Shown here: positions 8,521 through 16,300 of the stretch, piece after piece
How the letters are laid out: each line of letters starts with the position of its first letter
Numbering within the stretch: position 1 is the stretch's first letter
Assembly (NCBI GenBank): GCA_964402995.1
Contig: CAYOEA010000013.1
Location: 1-26,645, forward strand
Direction of reading: 5' to 3'
From: GCA-2686295 sp964402995
Lineage (GTDB): Archaea; Nanobdellota; Nanobdellia; Woesearchaeales; GCA-2686295
DNA: 26,645 nt
Notes under the pieces: model-generated
What the model was told of the DNA's origin: nothing
What the model saw: the letters and a program-made list of their open reading frames with translations, nothing else
The model's database searches: none
Made by a program: the position numbers and the translations under genes

Positions 8521-8832
8521 ATGGCACAAACAAAAAAAACTAAACAAAAAACTAATAATAACAAAGTAATGAAGAAAGTGAGACAAACCACTAAAAATAC
8601 GACTGTTTCAAAGACTAAAGTTTCTAAAAATTCTAAAAAAACTGTAAAAGCAAAAAAGGTAGAGACAATGCCTCTAAAAAATCAAAGTTTGCTAAAAGAT
8701 TTATGGGACTTTATGAAAGAGAATAAGAAATGGTGGTTATTACCATTGGTTATCATGTTAATACTAACTGCTATTCTAATAATCATAGGTCAAAGCAGTC
8801 CTGTAAGTCCCTTTATATACCCATTAATATAA
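8521..8832 (+). CDS. DUF5989-like small membrane protein with Lys/Thr-rich tail
   Basis: This 103-residue protein has two parts. Residues 1-55 are strongly basic and rich in Lys, Thr and Asn, probably disordered. Residues 56-103 resemble DUF5989: LWDFMKENKKWWLLPLV, a single membrane span, then a conserved-looking short end (SSPVSPFIYPLI). DUF5989 proteins are usually only about 50 residues and sit next to NodU-type carbamoyltransferases and SGNH hydrolases in polysaccharide loci; both are found downstream here. The function of the domain is not known; a scaffold or export partner is a guess. The SD-like AGAGG (8512-8516) lies four bases before the ATG, and the GT2 gene ends 21 bases upstream, so this looks like an internal operon gene. 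The basic tail could bind nucleic acid or anionic lipid, but this is inference. Confidence 0.75.
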   Translation: MAQTKKTKQKTNNNKVMKKVRQTTKNTTVSKTKVSKNSKKTVKAKKVETMPLKNQSLLKDLWDFMKENKKWWLLPLVIMLILTAILIIIGQSSPVSPFIYPLI

Positions 8833-8865
8833 GTCTCGACGAGACATAAAGAAACATTAATAAAT
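8833..8865 (+). promoter_or_regulatory. Palindrome plus TATA-like promoter of the DUF2079-carbamoyltransferase operon
   Basis: Starting at the base after the stop codon, GTCTCGACGAGAC (8833-8845) forms 6-base inverted arms around one base and stands out in this AT-rich gap. ATTAATAAAT (8856-8865) is centred about 26 bases before the ATG at 8887, fitting a leaderless start. The palindrome lies about 10 bases upstream of the TATA-like box, so it could be an operator or simply a weak terminator hairpin for the preceding gene. Confidence 0.45.
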
Positions 8866-8886
8866 AATGATTCAATATAAAATGGA

Positions 8887-10359
8887 ATGGGGAGTTTTAT
8901 AGGTACTAGTTTAAAGAAGAATGAAAAAATAATAGTTGGTATTGCTATATTCTACATACTAATTACAAGCATTCTTGCAATAACACTCCACCATAATTTC
9001 CATATAGCAGCAGACCCTATTGGACTTCACATGCAAGAACTTGAATCAAGCATGGAAGGAAATTTCTTTTATAGACCAATTGAAGGAAGAAATTTATTTG
9101 AAATTCATAATTCTCCAATACACATATTTTATTTGCCTGCATATTTCTTATTTCCAAGTTATTTCATACTAATACTAATACAAAACATAGCTATTGCGAT
9201 TGCAGGGATATTTATTTACAAAATAGCACTAATGTATTTGAAAGAAAAAGAAGCATTAATAATGTACATTTCTTTTATGTTATTTCCTGCATTAATTGTA
9301 ACTAATATTAAGAATGCATCACCAATGATTACTGCAATTCTTCCTGTAACTTTAATGATCTACTTTTTGCTTAAGAAAAATAATTTGATGCTAGTAATTA
9401 TGAGCGTAGTTACTCTTTTATTCAAAGAGAATACTCCTTTAATGGTCATACCTATCGGCATATATACATTCTTTAAATTAAACAAACAAACAGGTTTAAA
9501 GATAATTGTCATATCAGCTTTATGGTTAGTAATATCTTTTAGTATAGTATTTCCGATGGGAGAAGGGCAAAATGAAGATATGATGGGCGATCTTTATGGA
9601 TATTTAGGAGATAGCTCGGCAGATAAAATAAAAAATATTATTTTTCAACCAATAAAATCATTAGATTATCAAGACAGCTTACCTTTGAAAATAACTTATG
9701 CAAAAGAAATTCTAATACACACATCATTTATCAGTTTGCTTTCACCAGGAACTTTATTGATGGCAGCACCAATTGTTGCACAAAATGTTTATAGCACAAG
9801 TTCATATAAATATGATTTCAGATCACATTATAATTACATATTAATTCCTATAATTTTCTTATCAAGCATCATAGGACTAACAAGACTTAATTCAAGAACA
9901 AGAAGAATTATTCTAATATTAATACTAATACTAAGCATCATATCATTTGCAAAAACAGGAGCAGGAGAATTTGTTAAAGAGAATTGCTACTTATTTAAAG
10001 ATTCAAAAGATTGCACTCCGACAGGCGATATACTTGGTAATGCAAATGAAGATAACTTTCCAAATATAAGAGAAGCAATAAAAATTATTGAACCAGGATC
10101 AATTGTTGCAACGCAAATAAATATGTTTGTTCAAATAGAAAAAGATAATCACGGATACATGTTTGATTATGGAGAATATAATCAGTTATGCAATAAAGCA
10201 GACTATATTTTAATCGATACTAGTGCACCAATACATAATGGAATTAAAACAAAAGAATTAATAGATATTCAAACTAAGGATTTAAAATACAAGTTAATAT
10301 TTCAAAAAGAAGATACTTATTTACTTAAAAGAAATAACGAGACTATTTGTTTAAAATGA
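8887..10359 (+). CDS. DUF2079-like multi-span membrane protein (GT-C related)
   Basis: This 490-residue membrane protein has about 9-11 spans and a soluble end of roughly 120 residues. It resembles DUF2079 (COG3463): HNSPIHIFYLPAYFLFPS at 74-91, FMLFPALIVTN, and LLFKENTPLMVIPIGIY, all in the expected order. An outer loop near residue 43 contains IAADPIGLHMQE, the place where GT-C enzymes hold a catalytic Asp. DUF2079 has no firm biochemical role that I know of; it is often treated as a distant GT-C member. It opens an operon: its stop codon TGA overlaps the next ATG as ATGA, coupling it to a GT-C gene. It has four Cys in its C-terminal part (in KENCYLFKDSKDC, in QLCNK and near the end). A sugar-transfer role is inferred. 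Confidence 0.75.
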   Translation: MGSFIGTSLKKNEKIIVGIAIFYILITSILAITLHHNFHIAADPIGLHMQELESSMEGNFFYRPIEGRNLFEIHNSPIHIFYLPAYFLFPSYFILILIQNIAIAIAGIFIYKIALMYLKEKEALIMYISFMLFPALIVTNIKNASPMITAILPVTLMIYFLLKKNNLMLVIMSVVTLLFKENTPLMVIPIGIYTFFKLNKQTGLKIIVISALWLVISFSIVFPMGEGQNEDMMGDLYGYLGDSSADKIKNIIFQPIKSLDYQDSLPLKITYAKEILIHTSFISLLSPGTLLMAAPIVAQNVYSTSSYKYDFRSHYNYILIPIIFLSSIIGLTRLNSRTRRIILILILILSIISFAKTGAGEFVKENCYLFKDSKDCTPTGDILGNANEDNFPNIREAIKIIEPGSIVATQINMFVQIEKDNHGYMFDYGEYNQLCNKADYILIDTSAPIHNGIKTKELIDIQTKDLKYKLIFQKEDTYLLKRNNETICLK

Positions 10360-11975
10360 ATTTTAATTTTATGAAAAGCGAAGAAGGAACTAAAATTATT
10401 AGTTATATATTAGGGATCGTAATAGTTTTATCAATAATATTCAAAGAATATGTAAAACAAAATATAATTTCTATAAGTGGAATAGTGTTTGGATTAGTAT
10501 TTATTGGAGCAGTAGCTTATGTAATAAAAAAAATAAAAATATCAAAAGACAAGAAACTAATTCTGATAATATTAGTTGTAATCATAGTAAAACTAATGTT
10601 TCCTCTCTATCATACATGGTCCCCAGATGACATGTGGATTATGGAAGAAGGTAAAAACTTTGTACTAAAAGGAGAAGCAGTAAATTGCGTTTATGATTTG
10701 GCAGGGGTGGAAACATGTCAAGCATACAAAACCATAGGTTACCCTGTTGTTAATGGGCTATCATTTCTCATGTTTGGATTAAACAATTATATCTCACTTA
10801 TACTAACAACTATCTTTTCTATAATTACAGTTCTAATGCTATATTTGGCAATAAAGAAGATTGACAAAGAAAAAGCATTCTGGGCTAGCTTATTAATTGG
10901 TGTAAGTCTTCAATTCACAATAACAGGAGCACATGTAGATAGCATAGCTTTTGCAACAGCACTAATCGCAACTGCACTATATTTCTTTATAGAATACTTA
11001 TACGAACAAAAAAATGAAAGTCAATTACCAGCAATTATTTTCTTATTATTAGCAACCATGGCAAGAATTGAATATGGACTTACAGCAATCTTATTAGTGC
11101 CAATATACATTAATAGATTATCAAAAAATAAGGTTAAGAATTTAGTTTTGATTATAATGGCAGTTGCAATATTTGCAATTCTATTTTTGTATCAACAAGG
11201 ACAAATGGGCGCACTGCATAGCCACACAGAATACTTTAATACATATATCTCTCTTGATAATATAAGTCACAATTTTAATTCAATAAAATACCATTATGGA
11301 TCAGAAAAAGTTATAGGATTCATTCTTTTAGTGATAGTAGGATTTTTTCTTGGAATAAAAAACAAGAAAAAAGATTGGATATTTTTATCAATGGCAGCAC
11401 TTCCACTATTATTCTATTTAATGTTTGAAAGTCCACACTTAAAAGAAACAATTTTCTTTATTGCAATATTGCTAATGCCGTTAATTGCAGAAGTGATTTT
11501 GGAAGTTTCAAAAAGTAAACATAAAAAGATTATAGGTTTTGCAATAGCAATAATAATAATTGTTGCAGGAATAAATGCAACTATAGATGCAAGAGCAAGA
11601 TATGATGAAAATCCATACTTTTATTTAGACACTGTTTCATTAAATAAACTCACTAATAACCTTACAAAAGATTGTTATTTAATTACTGAAAGAATATCGT
11701 TCGCAAGCGCGACAAACGACCTTAAAGTTATTGGGTTAACAAACGTAGTTTTCTATGAAGCAGAATTTTTGAAATTAATAGAAGATAATTGTGCAGTATT
11801 ATATGAGAATCAATATTGTTATCAAAATATAGAAAAATCCATGGGTCGAACAGATGCAATGGTAGACTCAACAGGAAGATGTAAATATGTTAAAGAGAAT
11901 TATAATCTAGAAAAAATGCATCTAGCAGAAAGAAAAGATATCGAATATAATTTATATAAAATTACACCAAAATGA
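10356..11975 (+). CDS. GT-C glycosyltransferase, cysteine-marked subfamily (GT39-like)
   Basis: This 539-residue membrane protein has about 11-12 spans. The first outer loop carries HTWSPDDMWIMEEGKNF, with D91-D92 in the GT39/ArnT position for the catalytic acidic pair, and a Cys pair C111/C121 just after it. The C-terminal outer domain contains DCYLITERISF and EDNCAVLYENQYC. The same combination (acidic pair, paired Cys, Cys-containing tail) occurs in two other genes of this window, at 16301-17848 and 22130-23707, so I treat them as paralogs. The start is the ATG at 10356, which overlaps the preceding TGA (ATGA); an upstream TTG at 10347 is rejected. Its own stop overlaps the SGNH hydrolase start in the same way. 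It probably uses a polyprenyl-phosphate sugar outside the cell; sugar and acceptor are unknown. Confidence 0.8.
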   Translation: MNFNFMKSEEGTKIISYILGIVIVLSIIFKEYVKQNIISISGIVFGLVFIGAVAYVIKKIKISKDKKLILIILVVIIVKLMFPLYHTWSPDDMWIMEEGKNFVLKGEAVNCVYDLAGVETCQAYKTIGYPVVNGLSFLMFGLNNYISLILTTIFSIITVLMLYLAIKKIDKEKAFWASLLIGVSLQFTITGAHVDSIAFATALIATALYFFIEYLYEQKNESQLPAIIFLLLATMARIEYGLTAILLVPIYINRLSKNKVKNLVLIIMAVAIFAILFLYQQGQMGALHSHTEYFNTYISLDNISHNFNSIKYHYGSEKVIGFILLVIVGFFLGIKNKKKDWIFLSMAALPLLFYLMFESPHLKETIFFIAILLMPLIAEVILEVSKSKHKKIIGFAIAIIIIVAGINATIDARARYDENPYFYLDTVSLNKLTNNLTKDCYLITERISFASATNDLKVIGLTNVVFYEAEFLKLIEDNCAVLYENQYCYQNIEKSMGRTDAMVDSTGRCKYVKENYNLEKMHLAERKDIEYNLYKITPK

Positions 11976-13000
11976 AAATGAAAAATTCAATAAAAAAAAT
12001 TATCACATTACTAATTACTTTAGTTATTTTTGTAAGTGTATTAGAATTAATTGGAAGTACGTTAATTGATAAAGAAAGTCATGATGAAATGACCAAAGCT
12101 TTACAAGAAAGCAGATATGAATTATCAAAAGATCCAATAATATTATTTGAATTAGGACCTAAATCTTACAAAAGATCAGGTTCAGTAGATGTAAACAGCT
12201 ATGGAATGGTTGATTATGAATACTCAATTTTAAAACCAAAAGATACTATGAGAATTGTGGTGGTAGGAGATTCAATAACTGAAGGAATGGGTGTGAACTT
12301 TAATGATACTTATGCAAAAGTTCTTGAAAAAAAGCTAAATGAAGATGGTATAAAAACAGAAGTCTTAAACTTTGGAATATCAAGATATTCTACAATTCAA
12401 GAAATTCAAGTCTTAAAAAGAAAAGCATTATTATTTGAGCCTGACATAATAGTTTTAGGCTATTTTCTTAATGATCCAATATTTGAAGACCCGTTTATAA
12501 ATTACCTGAAAGAATTAACTAACTATGAAACAGATAAAAAAACATTTGAATTAATTGATGCACCGCAGGAATGTTGGAATAGATTAAAAATTAAGAAAAT
12601 TATAGATCAATCGAAATTCTTAACAGCTCTAACAACAAAAGAGCGAAATGTAAATTACACTAGTTTTTACAAACAAATACATGAAGATCCATGCACTTGG
12701 AAAACAGTAGACTACAGTTTTAGACAATTAAGTTCAATATCAATTCAAAAAAATATACCTATAATTATCACTATTTTCCCAGTATTAGAATTTAATAATT
12801 ATCCATTCCTTGAAATTCATAAACAAGTTAGGGATGAAGCAGAAAAATATAAATTCGTGGTTATTGATTTATATGATGAATTCTTTGCTACAGGTAAAAG
12901 TCTAAGAACTGAACCAGGCGACAATATTCACCCAAATAAACAAGGACATAAAATAGCAGCAGAAAGAATATATGAAAAAGTCTTAGTTTTAATTCAATAA
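11972..13000 (+). CDS. Membrane-anchored SGNH/GDSL hydrolase
   Basis: This 342-residue protein has one N-terminal hydrophobic segment (about 9-27) and then an SGNH hydrolase domain on the outer side. Block I is VVGDSITEG with the nucleophile Ser101. NFGISRYST (133-141) supplies the Gly block, YFLNDP the block III Asn (N167), and DNIHPN the Asp317-His320 pair of block V, so the catalytic set is complete. SGNH members in polysaccharide loci act as O-acetyl esterases or transferases; here an acyl-modifying role on the surface glycan is the best guess. The gene is coupled to both neighbours of its operon: it overlaps the upstream GT-C by ATGA and is followed after 19 bases by another GT-C. SGNH, DUF5989 and carbamoyltransferase genes together are a known polysaccharide-locus grouping. 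Confidence 0.85.
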   Translation: MKMKNSIKKIITLLITLVIFVSVLELIGSTLIDKESHDEMTKALQESRYELSKDPIILFELGPKSYKRSGSVDVNSYGMVDYEYSILKPKDTMRIVVVGDSITEGMGVNFNDTYAKVLEKKLNEDGIKTEVLNFGISRYSTIQEIQVLKRKALLFEPDIIVLGYFLNDPIFEDPFINYLKELTNYETDKKTFELIDAPQECWNRLKIKKIIDQSKFLTALTTKERNVNYTSFYKQIHEDPCTWKTVDYSFRQLSSISIQKNIPIIITIFPVLEFNNYPFLEIHKQVRDEAEKYKFVVIDLYDEFFATGKSLRTEPGDNIHPNKQGHKIAAERIYEKVLVLIQ

Positions 13001-13019
13001 GAAATATTACGAAAAGAAT

Positions 13020-14657
13020 ATGAGATTATTAAACTTCAATAGCACAAATAAAACGAGAAATATTTTGTTAATAGTGCTAGCAATTTATTTTTTATTAGGA
13101 ATTCTAACTTTGAATGATTATGGATATACATGGGATGATCCTCAAGAATTTGCTTATGCGCAAGCAAATCTAAGATACCTTTCAGGAGTTGATGATAGTG
13201 TTAAAAGTCATATGGCAGGATATTTATTTTCCCCTTCAAATGCTGGCAATCTTGTTGGAGTTCTAACTAAAATATTATTCACTGATTGGCTAGAAATACT
13301 ACCAGCAGATGCAGGATTTCATTTTTCAGGAGTCATATTTGCAAGCTTAACATTATTATTAATAATATTATTTTCAATAAAATATATAGGAAACAAAGCA
13401 GCGATAATTGCAACTTCTTTGTTTATAGCATTTCCAAGAATATTTGGACACATGCATAATAATGTCAAAGATATAACAGTCATGTTTGCATACATGTTAG
13501 TTATTTATTGCGCATACAGCCTATACAAAGAAAGAAATAATAAATGGTTAATTGGATTCTTCGCAAGTCTTGCATTCGCATTTAACACAAAAGTATTAAC
13601 CTTATTTTTAGGAATCATATTGGTTGCATGGATAATATATCTATATAAGAGTGGAAAACTAGAAATTAATTTCTTTAAGAAAAATAATTTGAATAAAAAA
13701 GAAAATAAAGTCAAAAAGAAAAAGAATAAGTCACAAACACAAGAAAAGATTCTTATTACTAAAAATGGAATAATCAAAGCAATTCTAATATTTATAATCA
13801 TAATGCTAGTATTAAATCCAGTATATTGGGTTAATCCAGGAAATCTATTCAAAACTTTTTTTATGCTAAATCAAGTATCAAGTGATGCATCACAATCACT
13901 AGGCGATTATCCAGTGATGATATACGGAGAACTATACACTCAAACTGACAGACCAATTTATTATGTGCCTTTAATGTTTGGAATTGTAATACCTGTAATT
14001 ACTCTATTGTTATTCTTTGCAGGATTATATTACTTGTATAAACGAGAAGAAACAGAGTTAAGTTGGCTCTTACTTTTATGGCTAATTATACCAAGTATAA
14101 TATTTTCACTTCCAGGAATATCAATATATAATATCATAAGACATATATTATTTTTAATTCCAGCAATTATAATAATTGCAAGCATAGGTGGTTTAGAACT
14201 AATTGAAAGACAAAAAAATAAGATTATAAAATATGTAATTATTGGAATTATAGGAATTGGAGTTTTAATCCCTCTTTGCAACATAGCAATTTATCACCCA
14301 TACCAAACAACTTACTTTAATGAAATCATGGGCGGAATAGATGGAGCAGAAGGAAAGTTTGAGATTGAATATTGGGGAAATAGTTATAAAGAAGGGACAT
14401 CATGGTTAAATCAGAATGTAGAAAATGGTTCAATAGTGGTTGTTCCAATAATATCAGAAATACCTGCAAGATATCTTAGAAAAGATATAACAGTTAAAAA
14501 TAATATAGGGAATGATCAAGAATTCTACTATATGTTTATGAGAGACAAAGTAGAATACAATAATGAAATGACTATGTTTGAAATAAGTAAAATACCCGAA
14601 TTTGAGATAATAGTTAAAAACACAGCAATACTTTACATTTACAAAGTTACACAATGA
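13020..14657 (+). CDS. GT-C glycosyltransferase (GT39-like) with Lys-rich internal loop
   Basis: This 545-residue membrane protein has about 10-12 spans. The first outer loop has GYTWDDPQEFAYAQ (D39, D40), the catalytic acidic pair of GT39-type enzymes. The loop between spans at about 210-250 is strongly basic (for example NKVKKKKNKSQ) and should face the cytoplasm. The last third includes a segment starting PYQTTYFNE, followed by GG..GA and EYWGNSYKEG..WLN, a combination I associate with dolichyl-phosphate-dependent GT39 proteins. It lacks the paired cysteines of the other GT-C group in this window. The stop overlaps the carbamoyltransferase start as ATGA, which ties glycosyl transfer to carbamoylation in one translation unit. 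Donor and acceptor cannot be told from sequence. Confidence 0.8.
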   Translation: MRLLNFNSTNKTRNILLIVLAIYFLLGILTLNDYGYTWDDPQEFAYAQANLRYLSGVDDSVKSHMAGYLFSPSNAGNLVGVLTKILFTDWLEILPADAGFHFSGVIFASLTLLLIILFSIKYIGNKAAIIATSLFIAFPRIFGHMHNNVKDITVMFAYMLVIYCAYSLYKERNNKWLIGFFASLAFAFNTKVLTLFLGIILVAWIIYLYKSGKLEINFFKKNNLNKKENKVKKKKNKSQTQEKILITKNGIIKAILIFIIIMLVLNPVYWVNPGNLFKTFFMLNQVSSDASQSLGDYPVMIYGELYTQTDRPIYYVPLMFGIVIPVITLLLFFAGLYYLYKREETELSWLLLLWLIIPSIIFSLPGISIYNIIRHILFLIPAIIIIASIGGLELIERQKNKIIKYVIIGIIGIGVLIPLCNIAIYHPYQTTYFNEIMGGIDGAEGKFEIEYWGNSYKEGTSWLNQNVENGSIVVVPIISEIPARYLRKDITVKNNIGNDQEFYYMFMRDKVEYNNEMTMFEISKIPEFEIIVKNTAILYIYKVTQ

Positions 14658-16252
14658 TATTAACAAAATCGTACAGTTTAGATTCAGGAATCGCATTAGT
14701 AAAAGAAAATGGCGAAATAGTTCTAGCAATAAATGAAGAAAGATTAAGCAGACAAAAACTCACATCAAAAAATCCAATTCTAGCAGAAGAATTAGCAAGA
14801 AGCAAAACTAAAGAGAAAATAAAACTCATAAAAGCAGGATATTTTAACCACTTTGGAATGTCAGAAGAATTATATTACACTTATTATGGAAACAATCTTC
14901 TCTCACTAATTCCAAAAAAAGAATCAATGCTTGAGATTGCAAGAAAAATAATTATTGGATTAAGTAAAATAATTAATCATAATAGAATAGAACATCATTT
15001 ATGCCATGCAGCAAGCGCACACTATACTTCTGGAAAAGACAAGACACTCATTATCACAATGGATGCTTATGGCGATGGATATTCGACAACTGTTGCACTT
15101 GGAAATGGACGAGATATAAAGTTCATTGCAAAACATAAATGGGGCGAAACGTTAGCACAACTATATGCGCGAATTACAGAATACTTAGGTTTTAGATCTC
15201 ACAGACACGAAGGTAAAATAACTGGTCTTGCAGCTTATGGAGACTCAAGAAATACAATTAAAGAATTTAGACAAATTGTTAAGTTTGAAAATGGAAAAGT
15301 AAAAGCAAAAAAATTCTTAACAAAAGGATATACTAAAAGTAAAATGGATGAATTCTTCAAAGGCAAAAGTCGAGAAGATGTATCTGCAGGATTACAAAGA
15401 GTATGTGAAGATACTATTGCAGAATTTTGTGAATACTGGCTTAAAAAAACTAATAGGAAAGATATAGTTCTTGCAGGTGGATTATTTGCAAATGTTAAAC
15501 TAAATCAGCGAATACATGAACTTCCGAAAGTAAATACTATTCATGTATTTCCACATATGGGAGATGGTGGACTTGCACTTGGAGCAGCACTTGCAAAAGT
15601 AAAACCAAAACCTACACTTCTAAAATCATTATATCTAGGACCTAGTTATACAGATAAACAAATAAAGACTGCTTTAGATAAATCAAAATTAAATTATAAA
15701 GAACATAAAAACGTTGAAAAAGAGATTGCACTGTTATTATCAAAAGGTAAAGTTATTGCAAGATTTAATGGTGGAATGGAATATGGACCAAGAGCTCTAG
15801 GTAATAGAAGCATATTATATCAAACCACAGACAAAACTGTTAATGACTGGTTAAATAAACATCTTAAACGAACAGAATTCATGCCATTTGCACCAGCAAC
15901 TCTGTGGGAAAAAAGACACGAATGTTACAAGAATATAAAAGGCGCAGAAGAACCTGCAAAATATATGGCCATCACATTTGATTGTACAGATAAAATGGCA
16001 AAACAAAGTCCAGGAGTAGTTCACATTGATGGAACTGCAAGACCACAACTTGTAAAGAAAGAAGATAATAAAAGTTATTATAATATTATCAAAGAGTACC
16101 ATAAAATAACAGGCATTCCAAGTATAATTAATACGAGTTTTAACATACATGAAGAACCAATAGTTATGACTCCAAATGATGCAATAAGAGCATTTAAGAC
16201 AAGTAAATTAGATTACTTAGCAATAGGATCATTTATTGTAAAACAAAATTAA
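14654..16252 (+). CDS. NodU/CmcH-type O-carbamoyltransferase
   Basis: This 532-residue enzyme should transfer a carbamoyl group from carbamoyl phosphate, through carbamoyl-adenylate, to a hydroxyl on a sugar. The N-terminal Kae1/TsaD-like ATP-grasping domain shows EHHLCHAASAHY (metal-binding His at 114-123), MDAYGDGYSTT and LAGGLFANVKLNQRI (273-287). The C-terminal domain has GMEYGPRALGNRSIL (374-388) and INTSFNIHEEPIV, both hallmarks of the family. The N-terminus reads LDSGIALV where relatives have HDSAAALV. The length is close to family norms (about 550-600). It is the last gene of a plus-strand operon with two GT-C enzymes, a DUF2079 protein and an SGNH hydrolase, so a surface glycan is the likely target. 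The exact hydroxyl modified is unknown. Confidence 0.9.
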   Translation: MILTKSYSLDSGIALVKENGEIVLAINEERLSRQKLTSKNPILAEELARSKTKEKIKLIKAGYFNHFGMSEELYYTYYGNNLLSLIPKKESMLEIARKIIIGLSKIINHNRIEHHLCHAASAHYTSGKDKTLIITMDAYGDGYSTTVALGNGRDIKFIAKHKWGETLAQLYARITEYLGFRSHRHEGKITGLAAYGDSRNTIKEFRQIVKFENGKVKAKKFLTKGYTKSKMDEFFKGKSREDVSAGLQRVCEDTIAEFCEYWLKKTNRKDIVLAGGLFANVKLNQRIHELPKVNTIHVFPHMGDGGLALGAALAKVKPKPTLLKSLYLGPSYTDKQIKTALDKSKLNYKEHKNVEKEIALLLSKGKVIARFNGGMEYGPRALGNRSILYQTTDKTVNDWLNKHLKRTEFMPFAPATLWEKRHECYKNIKGAEEPAKYMAITFDCTDKMAKQSPGVVHIDGTARPQLVKKEDNKSYYNIIKEYHKITGIPSIINTSFNIHEEPIVMTPNDAIRAFKTSKLDYLAIGSFIVKQN

Positions 16253-16300
16253 ACTAAATTTTAAGATTTCTAAAGTAAATAAGAATGAATAAGAATTAAA
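16253..16300. terminator. Convergent intergenic gap
   Basis: This is a 48-base gap between two long convergent units. It is AT-rich, with TTTTAAGATTT on the plus strand just after the stop and A-rich stretches that read as T-rich on the minus strand. It may terminate both transcripts. No hairpin or small gene is seen. Confidence 0.3.

Noticed and set aside
11697..11722. G+C-rich short hairpin (TCGC..GCGA) within the GT-C gene
   Set aside because: Only four stem pairs, inside clear coding sequence and explained by codons for Ser-Phe-Ala-Ser-Ala.
13505..13852. Open minus-strand frame of 115 codons within the GT-C gene
   Set aside because: It is antisense to a membrane protein with the acidic pair and conserved segments; its Phe/Leu-rich product is what the complement of Lys- and Asn-rich codons gives.
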